Shown in pieces: positions 20,845 through 29,527 of a stretch of 64,000 nt of DNA (positions within the stretch are counted from its first letter, which is position 1; each line of letters opens with the position of its first letter). The DNA is from Staphylococcus simulans. GTDB lineage: Bacteria > Bacillota > Bacilli > Staphylococcales > Staphylococcaceae. The notes under the pieces are model-generated. The model was not told where the DNA came from and made no database searches. It saw only the letters and a list, made by a program, of their open reading frames with translations. The position numbers and the translations under genes were made by a program. The DNA lies in contig NZ_PPRU01000025.1 of assembly GCF_002902285.1 (NCBI RefSeq), forward strand, positions 1 to 64,000, in the 5' to 3' direction.

Positions 20845-21094
20845 AGAACCCCGCCCTATAAAGGGACGAGGTTCTCGTGATACCACCCTAGTTTAAGAAA
20901 CAGAACATTCCCATGATACTGTTTCTCATCTCTGCATAAGATAACGGTCTTGAGCCGGATATCCATTACGAATATCATTTATCTAAAAGGGAGTAACATA
21001 TTAGTATGTTAACTGCTTTCTCATCATCAGCAATTTTCTGTATAACAGTGAAAAACATGTCATATCCTTTAATGTTTACGTTGATTTAGATTTA
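20845..21094 (-). ncRNA. T-box leader of thrS
   Basis: On the minus strand the sequence GGGTGGTATCACG (20876-20888) is the T-box motif that pairs with uncharged tRNA. It is followed at once by the terminator AGAACCTCGTCCC-loop-GGGCGGGGTTCT plus TTTTTG (20845-20875). Upstream lie about 180 bases able to form stem I. I could not assign the specifier codon with certainty. Expected effector: uncharged tRNA-Thr, from the gene served. Confidence 0.92.
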
Positions 21095-21099
21095 ATTCT

Positions 21100-21127
21100 A
21101 TTATAACTCATTTTCAAAAAATATCAA
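21100..21127 (-). promoter_or_regulatory. thrS promoter
   Basis: On the minus strand TTGATA (21122-21127), 16 bases, then TATAAT (21100-21105). The -35 overlaps the dnaI stop codon, so thrS starts a new transcript. Confidence 0.75.
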
Positions 21128-22044
21128 TCATCACGATAATTCTCGCCGACTAATTCATAGGGTTCTGCTAAAGATTTAATACGTTCCATAATTCTAGCAG
21201 CTTTTGTCTGTTCAGAGCCATCTCGCGTCATCGCTAAATGGTGTTCTAAAGCTTTGAAATCAAAGTTTGAGCTAAAGAATGTCGGCAACTCTTGTACCAT
21301 TCTATAATGCAGTAATGGTCCGATGACTTCGTCACGCACCCAAGGTGTGACTTCTTCTGCACCGATATCATCTAGCATGAGGATATTCGCTTCTCTGACC
21401 ACTTGTAATTTACGTTCAAATGAACCATCTTTAAATCCATTTTTTAACGTACGGATGAATTCAGGTAGGTATACAATCGTTGAAGGAATCAGTTTGGACT
21501 TCAATTGATTGGCAATCGCACCTAAAATAAAGGATTTACCTGTACCAAAAGAACCATATAAATATAAACCTTTAACACTTTCTCCTCTTACGATTGCTTT
21601 ACATAATTCATCAGCTTTCATAGCTACATTTAAACGTTCACGATTATCCATATAAATATCTGCTAATTTAGCATCTAACGTATCTCTCTGCATATGATGT
21701 GAAGTGATTAAATGTGCTTCTCGTTGTTCTTGATCGTGTTTGATTTTGCATGGACATGGAAGGTATTTGATTTTAATTCTGTTATGTTCAATATAGAGTT
21801 CAGGTACATGACCTTTAACAAAGTTAGGACAATCTTTGAATTCATGGCCATCATAATGTTTTTGCTGGTCTTTATATTCTTGCAAAATATTCAAGTCTTC
21901 TTCAATCATCCGATTCGTTACTTCAGATTGATGTTCTTCTAGGAAGCGTTTAACGTCAGGATCATTAATTACATCTCTTTTGATTTTCTCAAATCTTTTT
22001 TGAAAATCTGGAGATGTCTGCATGATATTGCTGAAACGTTTCAT
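21124..22044 (-). CDS. dnaI: primosomal protein DnaI, helicase loader
   Basis: A 306-residue AAA+ loader that places the replicative helicase with DnaB and DnaD. The N-terminal zinc-binding segment includes Cys72, Cys97 and Cys99. The Walker A is GSFGTGKS at 164-171 and the Walker B region is ILMLDDIGAEEV near 226. I choose the ATG at 22044 (MKRFSNIMQT) because GGAGG lies 9 bases before it. The ATG at 22053 directly abuts that GGAGG. It begins 1 base after the dnaB stop. Confidence 0.96.
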   Translation of the reverse strand: MKRFSNIMQTSPDFQKRFEKIKRDVINDPDVKRFLEEHQSEVTNRMIEEDLNILQEYKDQQKHYDGHEFKDCPNFVKGHVPELYIEHNRIKIKYLPCPCKIKHDQEQREAHLITSHHMQRDTLDAKLADIYMDNRERLNVAMKADELCKAIVRGESVKGLYLYGSFGTGKSFILGAIANQLKSKLIPSTIVYLPEFIRTLKNGFKDGSFERKLQVVREANILMLDDIGAEEVTPWVRDEVIGPLLHYRMVQELPTFFSSNFDFKALEHHLAMTRDGSEQTKAARIMERIKSLAEPYELVGENYRDD

Positions 22045-22045
22045 A

Positions 22046-23476
22046 TTATTCATCCTCCTTCCATGTTTCTTTTAAGTGTTGTAAAAAGGCTGCACTATCT
22101 TGCGCGAGAGATTGGTCGGTTGAAGCGGATGAACGTTTTTCACCTTTCTTACGACGTTTTTCATGTTCTCGATTCAACAGCCAATCAGGTGTAATCTCTT
22201 TTGATACAGGATTTCTTCTATTATTAAAGCGTTTTGGACCGCTTTGTTGTTGATAACTTTTAGTTTGACGTTCTTGTTCATCCTTTTTCAACTTCATCAC
22301 ATGATGATAGGCTTCTTCTGCAGAACTGATTTCCAATTTTTTCCAGTTTGATGCAATCTCTAATATATACTTTTTAGTCAATTTCATCCCACTATTTAAC
22401 ATAGCGTATTGTAATAACATATTAATTACACCAAACGGTAATTGTTCTCGCACGATTATGTCTTCTATCATATATTTTTGTTGAGGTGTCGGTTCTGAAC
22501 CCGACCACCCTGTCAACATATCAATCGGACTTAAATTATCCATTAATTTAAACCATTGTTTAAACTCTTCATCTGTTTGAGGAATAGAATTGATTTCTAT
22601 TTGTGCCTCTTCTGCAGTTTCTGGTCGAACAGGTTCTGCTTGCGCCTCTAAAGACGGCAATTGATTTTCGTGTTCAATCGCATAAAACGCACGCGCTTGT
22701 TTACGCAATTCTTCAAACGAAATTTTTTGTGCACTTGTCAGCGATTTTAAAATCAAATTCTTCATCCCTTCCGGCGTTATACCGTATAGCACAGCGAGTT
22801 GTGTAATGAGATGTTTCGTTTTTTCTTCTATTATTTCTGCACTGACAAAATGATTGCTTAGTAATTGATACAACAATTCGAAGTCAAAGTGAACACGGTC
22901 TAAGTTCATACCATCGTATTTTTGTGTTTCTGTTATTTGATGTGTCGTATCTACCTTATCTAACGCATGATTTGGTACTTTAAAAACATCTGTAAAATTT
23001 CTTGTCACTTCATGATAATTTGATAAATCAACTTGTGTCGTTTCAAAATAACGACGTAATTCATGGAAACGTTTACCCTCAACTTCTTTATAGAGATAAA
23101 CAGATAACATAGGATCATTGAAAAATGTTTTTGGTGATGGCGGATCGACTAACAAATACACAAATTGTGATTGATTTTCATCATGTTTTGCATAGGTTTT
23201 AATCAGTCCAATCGCTTCCAAACGATTCATTTCTTCTCTGAATTGACCTAGGTTTAATTTCAACTCACTCATAATCACATAATGTGTATAGTCTTTTTGT
23301 TGTTTAACCTCTGCAAACTGAGAAAGATAATGATACACACCGATGGCTGTTGTGCCGATAAGTGGTGTAAACAAACGGTTCAATACTTCGAGTTGAGATG
23401 CAGAAAGTTTTTGTGCTTGCAGCACTTTGAATGGATCTTGCGGACGTAATCCAAAGTCATTTTGACTCAACTTCAT
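22046..23476 (-). CDS. dnaB: replication initiation and membrane attachment protein DnaB
   Basis: A 476-residue Firmicutes DnaB, unrelated in fold to the replicative helicase of that name in Escherichia coli. Two winged-helix/DnaD-like domains are expected: LNRLFTPLIGTTAIGVYHYL near the N-terminus and a C-terminal DnaD-type domain around residues 305-395 (WSGSEPTPQQKYMIEDII). The tail is basic. I start at the ATG at 23476, 9 bases after GGAG. The nrdR stop shares one base with it (TGATG), so translation is coupled. It acts in helicase loading with DnaI. Confidence 0.95.
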   Translation of the reverse strand: MKLSQNDFGLRPQDPFKVLQAQKLSASQLEVLNRLFTPLIGTTAIGVYHYLSQFAEVKQQKDYTHYVIMSELKLNLGQFREEMNRLEAIGLIKTYAKHDENQSQFVYLLVDPPSPKTFFNDPMLSVYLYKEVEGKRFHELRRYFETTQVDLSNYHEVTRNFTDVFKVPNHALDKVDTTHQITETQKYDGMNLDRVHFDFELLYQLLSNHFVSAEIIEEKTKHLITQLAVLYGITPEGMKNLILKSLTSAQKISFEELRKQARAFYAIEHENQLPSLEAQAEPVRPETAEEAQIEINSIPQTDEEFKQWFKLMDNLSPIDMLTGWSGSEPTPQQKYMIEDIIVREQLPFGVINMLLQYAMLNSGMKLTKKYILEIASNWKKLEISSAEEAYHHVMKLKKDEQERQTKSYQQQSGPKRFNNRRNPVSKEITPDWLLNREHEKRRKKGEKRSSASTDQSLAQDSAAFLQHLKETWKEDE

Positions 23477-23949
23477 CAAGATTCACTCCGTTTATTCTTT
23501 TCTTGTAAGATGCCTTGCATAGATTCAAGCAATTGATCGACATCTTTAAATTCTTTATATACAGAGGCGAATCTTACATAGGATACTTGATCCACATGCA
23601 TTAATAAATTCATCACATGTTCGCCAATTTCTCTTGAAGAAACCTCTGCATGGCCTTCATCTCTTAAACGCCATTCTACTTTATTTGTAATATCTTCAAG
23701 CTGTTGATAACCGACTGGTCTCTTTTCACACGAACGAACGAGCCCATTCAATATTTTGTCACGTGAAAACTGCTCACGTGTGCCATCTTTTTTCACTACG
23801 ATAAGCGGACTCATTTCAATATGCTCAAATGTAGTAAAACGAGTGCCGCAATTTTCACATTCACGGCGTCTGCGAATGGCATTGGCTTCATCAGCATGTC
23901 TAGAATCTATCACACGAGAATGCGTAGAATTACATTTAGGGCATTTCAT
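23476..23949 (-). CDS. nrdR: transcriptional repressor NrdR
   Basis: A 157-residue repressor of ribonucleotide reductase genes. The N-terminal zinc ribbon has Cys3, Cys6, Cys31 and Cys34. The ATP-cone domain, which senses ATP and dATP, begins at [16 protein letters not shown] (about 52-67). First gene of nrdR-dnaB-dnaI, an order that links nucleotide supply to replication initiation. A TATAAT box lies 30 bases upstream. Confidence 0.97.
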   Translation of the reverse strand: MKCPKCNSTHSRVIDSRHADEANAIRRRRECENCGTRFTTFEHIEMSPLIVVKKDGTREQFSRDKILNGLVRSCEKRPVGYQQLEDITNKVEWRLRDEGHAEVSSREIGEHVMNLLMHVDQVSYVRFASVYKEFKDVDQLLESMQGILQEKNKRSES

Positions 23950-24026
23950 TCATTTTCACCTCTTTAATTGATTACGCCTATTATACTATAAAAGTGCAAG
24001 TCACAAAAGAAAGGAAGCCAGCACAT

Positions 24027-24075
24027 AAAAAAACCAGTTAATCAGAGCCCTACTTCTGATTAACTGGTTAAAAAT
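24027..24075 (-). terminator. gapB terminator
   Basis: AACCAGTTAATCAGA pairs with TCTGATTAACTGGTT (15 bp, short loop), with A/T runs on both sides. On the minus strand it follows the gapB stop. Confidence 0.88.
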
Positions 24076-24093
24076 TTATGACAGCAGTTTCAA

Positions 24094-25116
24094 TTAAGCT
24101 GTTGCTTTTTCTTTTGTTTTTAACAATTCACCAATTTGAACTGCAATATCAACAACGCGGTTAGAATAACCCCATTCATTGTCGTACCATGCAATCACTT
24201 TAACTTTCTTGTCATCCATTACAAGCGTTGACATTGAATCAACGATTGCTGAGTTAGGGTTTGTGTTAAAGTCAACTGATACTAGCGGCTCATCTGAAAC
24301 AGCTAATACGCCTTCTAAGTCAGCATCTTCAAATGCTTTGTTGACTTGCTCAGCTGTTACATCTTCTTTTAAGTCTACTACTAAGTCTACTAATGAAACG
24401 TTTTTAGTAGGAACACGAAGTGCCATACCATGTAATTTACCTTCTAATTCAGGTAAAACTTCTTTCAATGCTTTTGCAGCACCTGTTGAAGTTGGGATAA
24501 TACTTTCGTTACAAGAACGCGCACGGCGTAAATCTTTGTGTGGGTTATCAATATTTTTTTGGTCGTTTGTAATCGCATGTACTGTAGTCATTAAACCATT
24601 TTCGATTCCAAAGTTGTCGTTTAATACTTTTGCTACTGGACCGATACAGTTTGTCGTACATGAAGCATTACTAAAGATATCGAATTCTTCAACATCTAAG
24701 CTGTCATCGTTAACGCCTTTAACAACCATTTGTACGTGACCGCCTTTTGAAGGACCTGTTAATAAGACTTTTTTAGCGCCTGCTTTAATATGTGCATCCG
24801 CTTTGTCTCCGTGATTAAATTTCCCAGTCGCTTCTATGACAATATCAATATCTAAATCTTTCCAAGGTAAATTTTCTGGATTACGATCTGAAACTAATTT
24901 AATATCATGACCATCAATACGAATACCATTTTCTGTCGGTTCTACATTACCGTCATATTTACCATGTGTTGTATCGTATTTTACTAAATGTGCAATCGTT
25001 TCTGGAGGATAACTCGCATTAATTGCCACTACATTTAAATCATCATTTTTAGAAGCAATACGCAAAACCATGCGCCCAATGCGTCCCATTCCATTAATTG
25101 CAATATTCGTTGTCAT
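24094..25116 (-). CDS. gapB: glyceraldehyde-3-phosphate dehydrogenase, gluconeogenic type
   Basis: A 340-residue GAPDH. The N-terminal dinucleotide fold begins INGMGRIGRMVLR, and the catalytic Cys153 lies in SNASCTTNC. GapB-type enzymes use NADP and run towards glucose synthesis (family knowledge). The GapB assignment rests on context (nrdR-coaE neighbourhood) and on the CcpN-like boxes in its promoter. I start at the ATG at 25116. A GTG three codons upstream lies within the ribosome-binding region. Monocistronic between two terminators. Confidence 0.94.
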   Translation of the reverse strand: MTTNIAINGMGRIGRMVLRIASKNDDLNVVAINASYPPETIAHLVKYDTTHGKYDGNVEPTENGIRIDGHDIKLVSDRNPENLPWKDLDIDIVIEATGKFNHGDKADAHIKAGAKKVLLTGPSKGGHVQMVVKGVNDDSLDVEEFDIFSNASCTTNCIGPVAKVLNDNFGIENGLMTTVHAITNDQKNIDNPHKDLRRARSCNESIIPTSTGAAKALKEVLPELEGKLHGMALRVPTKNVSLVDLVVDLKEDVTAEQVNKAFEDADLEGVLAVSDEPLVSVDFNTNPNSAIVDSMSTLVMDDKKVKVIAWYDNEWGYSNRVVDIAVQIGELLKTKEKATA

Positions 25117-25138
25117 AAAAAGCACCCCTCGTTTTATA

Positions 25139-25198
25139 TGTGTTATACTTTATGGAATCAGTATAACATATTCACGTTAAAATGAAAGCGTTTTAGCA
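25139..25198 (-). promoter_or_regulatory. gapB promoter with two CcpN-like boxes and a cre-like half site
   Basis: An extended -10, TGTTATACT on the minus strand (hexamer 25160-25165), lies within TATGTTATACT (25160-25170). A second copy, TGTGTTATACT, lies on the plus strand at 25139-25149. Together they form an inverted repeat GTTATACT..AGTATAAC with a 10-base gap. Both fit the CcpN recognition pattern TRTGHYATAYW as I recall it. TGAAAGCGTTTTAGCA at 25183-25198 has a good left half of a CcpA cre site. Confidence 0.6.
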
Positions 25199-25205
25199 AA
25201 ATAAT

Positions 25206-25243
25206 TAAAAAAATTACTTATCACTAATGATAAGCAATTTTTT
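25206..25243 (-). terminator. coaE terminator
   Basis: The minus strand reads AATTGCTTATCA-ttag-TGATAAGTAATT followed by TTTTT. It separates coaE from gapB. Confidence 0.82.
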
Positions 25244-25275
25244 GTATTCATGTTCAGATTAAAATCATATTCACA

Positions 25276-25890
25276 TTAAACCTCTTCAGAACTTTGAATA
25301 TAACCTTCTTCCATCAACAATGCTTCAAGGTTTTGTTTAAGCTCTAGCAACGTACCGCGATTATCAATAACACGATCTGCCATACGACGTTTTTTGTCGA
25401 TAGAGATCTGACTATATACACGCGCTTTCGCTTCTTCTTGTGTTAAGTCATTACGTTCCATTAAACGTTCCACTTGAATACTTTCAGAAGCATAGACTAA
25501 CCATGTTTCATCAATAGTATCTTGAAGGTTATTTTCAAATAATAATGGAATATCCATAATTACATTGAAGCCATCTTTTAAATAAGCTTCTTTTTGTCTT
25601 TCCATTAAATCTCTCACGATAGGATGTATGATTTGGTTTAATTTCTCTCGCATTTTGTCATCATTAAATACGATTTCACCGACGTATTTGCGATTCATTT
25701 CACCATTTTCATCTATCGCTTCATCGCCAAATACTTGGCGGACTTGTTCTAAACCTTCAGAACCTTTTTCTACCGCTTCTCTTGCCGCAATATCCGCATC
25801 CACAATTTTAAAACCATGGACTGCAAGCAATTCAGATACAGTAGATTTACCTGTTCCGATTCCGCCTGTTAAACCAATTACTTTTTGCAT
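25276..25890 (-). CDS. coaE: dephospho-CoA kinase
   Basis: A 204-residue kinase catalysing the last step of coenzyme A synthesis. The P-loop GGIGTGKS lies at 9-16, [13 protein letters not shown] follows (about 32-44) and the lid segment around [11 protein letters not shown] is present. Normal length. Third gene of the polA-mutM-coaE transcript, 26 bases after mutM, and followed by its own terminator. Confidence 0.97.
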   Translation of the reverse strand: MQKVIGLTGGIGTGKSTVSELLAVHGFKIVDADIAAREAVEKGSEGLEQVRQVFGDEAIDENGEMNRKYVGEIVFNDDKMREKLNQIIHPIVRDLMERQKEAYLKDGFNVIMDIPLLFENNLQDTIDETWLVYASESIQVERLMERNDLTQEEAKARVYSQISIDKKRRMADRVIDNRGTLLELKQNLEALLMEEGYIQSSEEV

Positions 25891-25916
25891 AATCTAATCT
25901 CCCTCGTTCAATTTAT

Positions 25917-26789
25917 TTATTTTTGACAGTTTGGACAAAAGTGACTGTTTCTGCCACCTATCACTTCTGTCTCAATCGGTCCGCCACATACAGGACAGAT
26001 TTTCTTTTTATATACATTTAAATACTCCTGCATATGTCCGGTTTGACCATCTGCATGGCGATAATCAGAAATGCTGGTTCCGCCTTGCTCAATACCTAAT
26101 GTTAGAACAGCCACTACTTCATCAAACACACGCTTTTGCTCTTGTTTCGTTAAAGTATTAACTTTGCGTTTTGGATGAATACGTGCATTAAATAAAGCTT
26201 CACAAGCATAAATATTACCGCAACCTGCAATAACATGATGATCTAAGATCACTTGTTTAATCGGCTTATTCTGATACCTCGGCAATGCTAATTGTTTTTG
26301 ATAGTGTGTGTATGCATTGTCATCAAAAGGCTCTGGAGCCATCTTTTCAAATGACGTGTATGCTGTAATATCATCAACATTTTTAATTTCACCAAAGCGT
26401 CTAATATCAGAAAAGATTAATTGTTTGCCGTTACTAAGTTTGAAATTGACGTGCCAATGTTTTTGATAATTCGGTACAATAATCTCCGTTAAGTCATTGA
26501 CTACGAAATAGCCGCCAGTCATTCCTAAATGACTGACTAATACTCTTTTATCTTCATCTTTCTCTAAATATAAAAGAATATATTTACTTCTGCGTTCCAC
26601 ACGTGTAATTTTATAGCCTTCTGTACGATTTTTAAACATCGGCAAATCAATTTGTTTAATAATTGTGTCTCTACCGCTCGCTTTTCCATCGATGACTTTA
26701 TCCGAGAACTCAACACTTTCAATAATTTGATTAATCACAAAGGGTTCAATCCCTCTTTTAACGTGCTCTACTTCTGGTAATTCAGGCAA
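25917..26789 (-). CDS. mutM: formamidopyrimidine-DNA glycosylase
   Basis: A 290-residue base-excision repair enzyme that removes 8-oxoguanine and nicks the strand. It starts MPELPEVE with catalytic Pro2 and Glu3. The helix-two-turn-helix region has AGCGNIYACEALF (about 188-200). The C-terminal zinc finger is CPVCGG...CPNCQK. Normal length. It lies 15 bases after polA. Confidence 0.97.
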   Translation of the reverse strand: MPELPEVEHVKRGIEPFVINQIIESVEFSDKVIDGKASGRDTIIKQIDLPMFKNRTEGYKITRVERRSKYILLYLEKDEDKRVLVSHLGMTGGYFVVNDLTEIIVPNYQKHWHVNFKLSNGKQLIFSDIRRFGEIKNVDDITAYTSFEKMAPEPFDDNAYTHYQKQLALPRYQNKPIKQVILDHHVIAGCGNIYACEALFNARIHPKRKVNTLTKQEQKRVFDEVVAVLTLGIEQGGTSISDYRHADGQTGHMQEYLNVYKKKICPVCGGPIETEVIGGRNSHFCPNCQK

Positions 26790-26804
26790 TTTGCGACCTT
26801 CTTT

Positions 26805-29435
26805 CTATTTTGCATCGTACCATGTTGGACCATAGTTAGTATCCACTTGTAATGGTACTTTTAATTCAATGGCATTATCCATAATATCTTCAATAAATTC
26901 ACTGAAAGCTTCTACCTCATCTTTTGGCAGTTCAAAAATCAACTCATCGTGTACTTGCAGTAATAAGTGTGCATTGAAATCTGTTTCTTTCACAGCTTTA
27001 TCATAATTAACCATTGCTAGTTTGATAATATCTGCAGCACTGCCTTGAATTGGTGTATTCATAGCTGTTCTTTCTGCAAAACTGCGTTGATTAAAGTTTC
27101 TGCTTGTAATATCAGGGATATATCTGCGACGGTGTAATAATGTTTCTACATAACCTTTTGCTTTCGCATCTTTAACGATATCACTCATATATTGTTTAAC
27201 GCCTGGGAAACTATCTAAATAATCATCTATAAATTTCTTCGCTGCTTTTCTCGTAATACCTAAACTTTGGCTTAAACCATAATCACTAATGCCATATACT
27301 ATTCCGAAGTTTACAGCTTTAGCTTGTCGACGCATTAAACCATCTACTTCGTCTGCTTCAACACCAAAGACTTTCATGGCTGTAGCTGTATGAATGTCTC
27401 TTCCTTCTCTGAAGGCATTCATCATGCTTTCATCTTGCGTAATATGAGCAAGTACGCGTAATTCAATTTGAGAATAGTCCGCTGAAAGAATAACGTTATC
27501 CGCTTCTGCAGGTTTAAAGGCCTTTCTAATGCGGCGACCTTCTTCTAAGCGTACAGGAATATTTTGCAAGTTAGGATCGACAGATGACAGACGTCCTGTT
27601 TGTGCAAGTGTTTGGTTAAAGTGTGTATGAATGCGATTATCATCTTGTATCACTTTTTGTAAGCCTTCTACATAAGTAGATTGTAATTTAGATAACTGGC
27701 GATATTCTAAGATATCTTCGATAATCGGATGTTCACCTTGTAGTTGTTCTAAAACATCTACTGCAGTTGAGTAACCCGTTTTCGTTTTCTTGATAACTGG
27801 TAACTTCAAGTTTTCGAATAATACGACACCCAATTGTTTCGGTGAATTAATATTGAATTCCTCACCTGCTGCTTCATGAATACGAGCAATTAAAGTATCA
27901 AGCTTACCTTGAATTTCTCTTTCCATTTCTTTTAGCTCTTCAATATCCGTGTAAATGCCCATTTCTTCCATTTGTCCTAAAATGCGCGCAAGCGGCAATT
28001 CTAAGTCATTGAATAAATCTAATTGATTGTACTCTTTCAATGCATCAATCATTACAGGTGTGCTCGCATCAATCGCATCCAAAATCGAAGCAATATAAGG
28101 ATTCAACACATCATCTTCTGGCACTTGTCGTTTTTTGCCTTTACCAAAAACGTGTACTGCTTCAGGTACATAACCTTGGCCATAATCGACAACTACTGAA
28201 TGAACATCATCAATTGAGCGAGATGGATTTAAAATGTAGCTTGCTAACATGATATCAAACGTAATATTTTTAATATCGATATTCATGCGATGCGCTTCTG
28301 CATATGTTTTTTTCGCATCATAGACATACTTTTCTGTTTGTTCGTCTTCTAACCATTTTATTAACTCAGGATAATTTTGAATCTCATCCGCATTAATCAC
28401 CACAAAGTGTTCATCTGCTTTAAAGCCGAATTTCAAAATATCTGCAGTGAGATAGTCACCTTCATCTACTTCAAAGTGAAGCGCTGCTTGTTTTAATTGA
28501 TCAAAGTCAATTGCGTTGAAATCTGTTTCAATATCATATGTTCGATCAGATTCAGTTTCAGTATCGGCATCAACATCGATTTGGTTCAACATTTGTTTAA
28601 AATCAAGTTCTTTAAACAGTTCAATTTTTTGTGTTTGATCCACTTCATCAGGCAACTTCGTTTCTTCAAGTGTAACTTCAATTGGACTTTCTCTATTAAT
28701 CGTTGCTAACTCTTTACTCATCAACGCATCATCATGACCGTTTTCAAGTTTTTCTTTTAACTTTTTACCAGAAACTTCATCTAAATGATTATAAAGGTTT
28801 TCAACTGAATCAAATTGATTTAAAAGTTTAATAGCAGTTTTTTCACCGACACCCGCGATACCTGGGATATTATCTGAGCTATCTCCCATTAAACCTTTCA
28901 TATCAATAATCTGTGACGGTGTTAAACCATTATATTTTTCCGCGATGAATGAAGGTGTGTAATGGTCAACATCTGTCACACCTTTTTTCGTATAGTATAT
29001 TGTTACGTTATCAGAAGCAAGTTGCGTTAAGTCTCGGTCACCCGTTACAATTATTGTCTCAAAACCTGCTTTATCTGCAGCTTGACTTAACGTTCCAATA
29101 ATATCATCCGCTTCATAATTTTCTAGTTCATAATGCTTAATATGATACGCATCTAATAATTGTCTGATTAACGGAAATTGTTCACTTAATTCTGGTGGCG
29201 TCTTTTGTCTGCCGCCTTTATATTCTTTAAATGTTTGATGTCTGAATGTCGTTTTTCCAGCATCAAATGCGACTAAGAAATGGGTCGGTTTTTCTTCTTT
29301 GATAATTTTTTCTAATAACATCGCAAATCCATAAGTGGCATTTGTATGAATTCCTGCACGATTCGTTAAAAGAGGCAATGCATAAAATGCTCGGAAACTT
29401 AAACTATTCCCATCAATTAACACTAATTTTTCCAC
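26805..29435 (-). CDS. polA: DNA polymerase I
   Basis: An 876-residue polymerase starting with GTG. The N-terminal 5'-nuclease domain (1-290) has IDGNSLSFRAFYALP and GVGEKTA. The middle domain (about 300-470) aligns with the proofreading domain but shows FEVDEGDY where an active enzyme has a D-x-E motif. It is therefore probably inactive for proofreading, as in Bacillus Pol I. The polymerase domain has DYSQIELR, RRQAKAVNFGIVYG and QVHDEL. First gene of polA-mutM-coaE, after the phoR terminator. Confidence 0.97.
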   Translation of the reverse strand: MEKLVLIDGNSLSFRAFYALPLLTNRAGIHTNATYGFAMLLEKIIKEEKPTHFLVAFDAGKTTFRHQTFKEYKGGRQKTPPELSEQFPLIRQLLDAYHIKHYELENYEADDIIGTLSQAADKAGFETIIVTGDRDLTQLASDNVTIYYTKKGVTDVDHYTPSFIAEKYNGLTPSQIIDMKGLMGDSSDNIPGIAGVGEKTAIKLLNQFDSVENLYNHLDEVSGKKLKEKLENGHDDALMSKELATINRESPIEVTLEETKLPDEVDQTQKIELFKELDFKQMLNQIDVDADTETESDRTYDIETDFNAIDFDQLKQAALHFEVDEGDYLTADILKFGFKADEHFVVINADEIQNYPELIKWLEDEQTEKYVYDAKKTYAEAHRMNIDIKNITFDIMLASYILNPSRSIDDVHSVVVDYGQGYVPEAVHVFGKGKKRQVPEDDVLNPYIASILDAIDASTPVMIDALKEYNQLDLFNDLELPLARILGQMEEMGIYTDIEELKEMEREIQGKLDTLIARIHEAAGEEFNINSPKQLGVVLFENLKLPVIKKTKTGYSTAVDVLEQLQGEHPIIEDILEYRQLSKLQSTYVEGLQKVIQDDNRIHTHFNQTLAQTGRLSSVDPNLQNIPVRLEEGRRIRKAFKPAEADNVILSADYSQIELRVLAHITQDESMMNAFREGRDIHTATAMKVFGVEADEVDGLMRRQAKAVNFGIVYGISDYGLSQSLGITRKAAKKFIDDYLDSFPGVKQYMSDIVKDAKAKGYVETLLHRRRYIPDITSRNFNQRSFAERTAMNTPIQGSAADIIKLAMVNYDKAVKETDFNAHLLLQVHDELIFELPKDEVEAFSEFIEDIMDNAIELKVPLQVDTNYGPTWYDAK

Positions 29436-29492
29436 ACTATAACCTCCAGAATTGATTTGTTTCTATTTTATCATATGTGACATAGCCACTCA

Positions 29493-29522
29493 TAAAAATA
29501 GCGCCGGAATTCCATCCGGCGC
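29493..29522 (-). terminator. phoPR terminator
   Basis: GCGCCGGA pairs with TCCGGCGC, followed on the minus strand by TATTTTTATG. It lies just beyond phoR. Confidence 0.85.
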
Positions 29523-29527
29523 ATATA

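Noticed and set aside
24027..24075. Shared CCAGTTAAT core in the hairpins at 24027-24075, 53152-53182 and 53210-53257, suggesting a dispersed repeat
   Set aside because: The likeness is limited to 7-9 AT-rich bases, each hairpin is a normal terminator, and the flanks differ.
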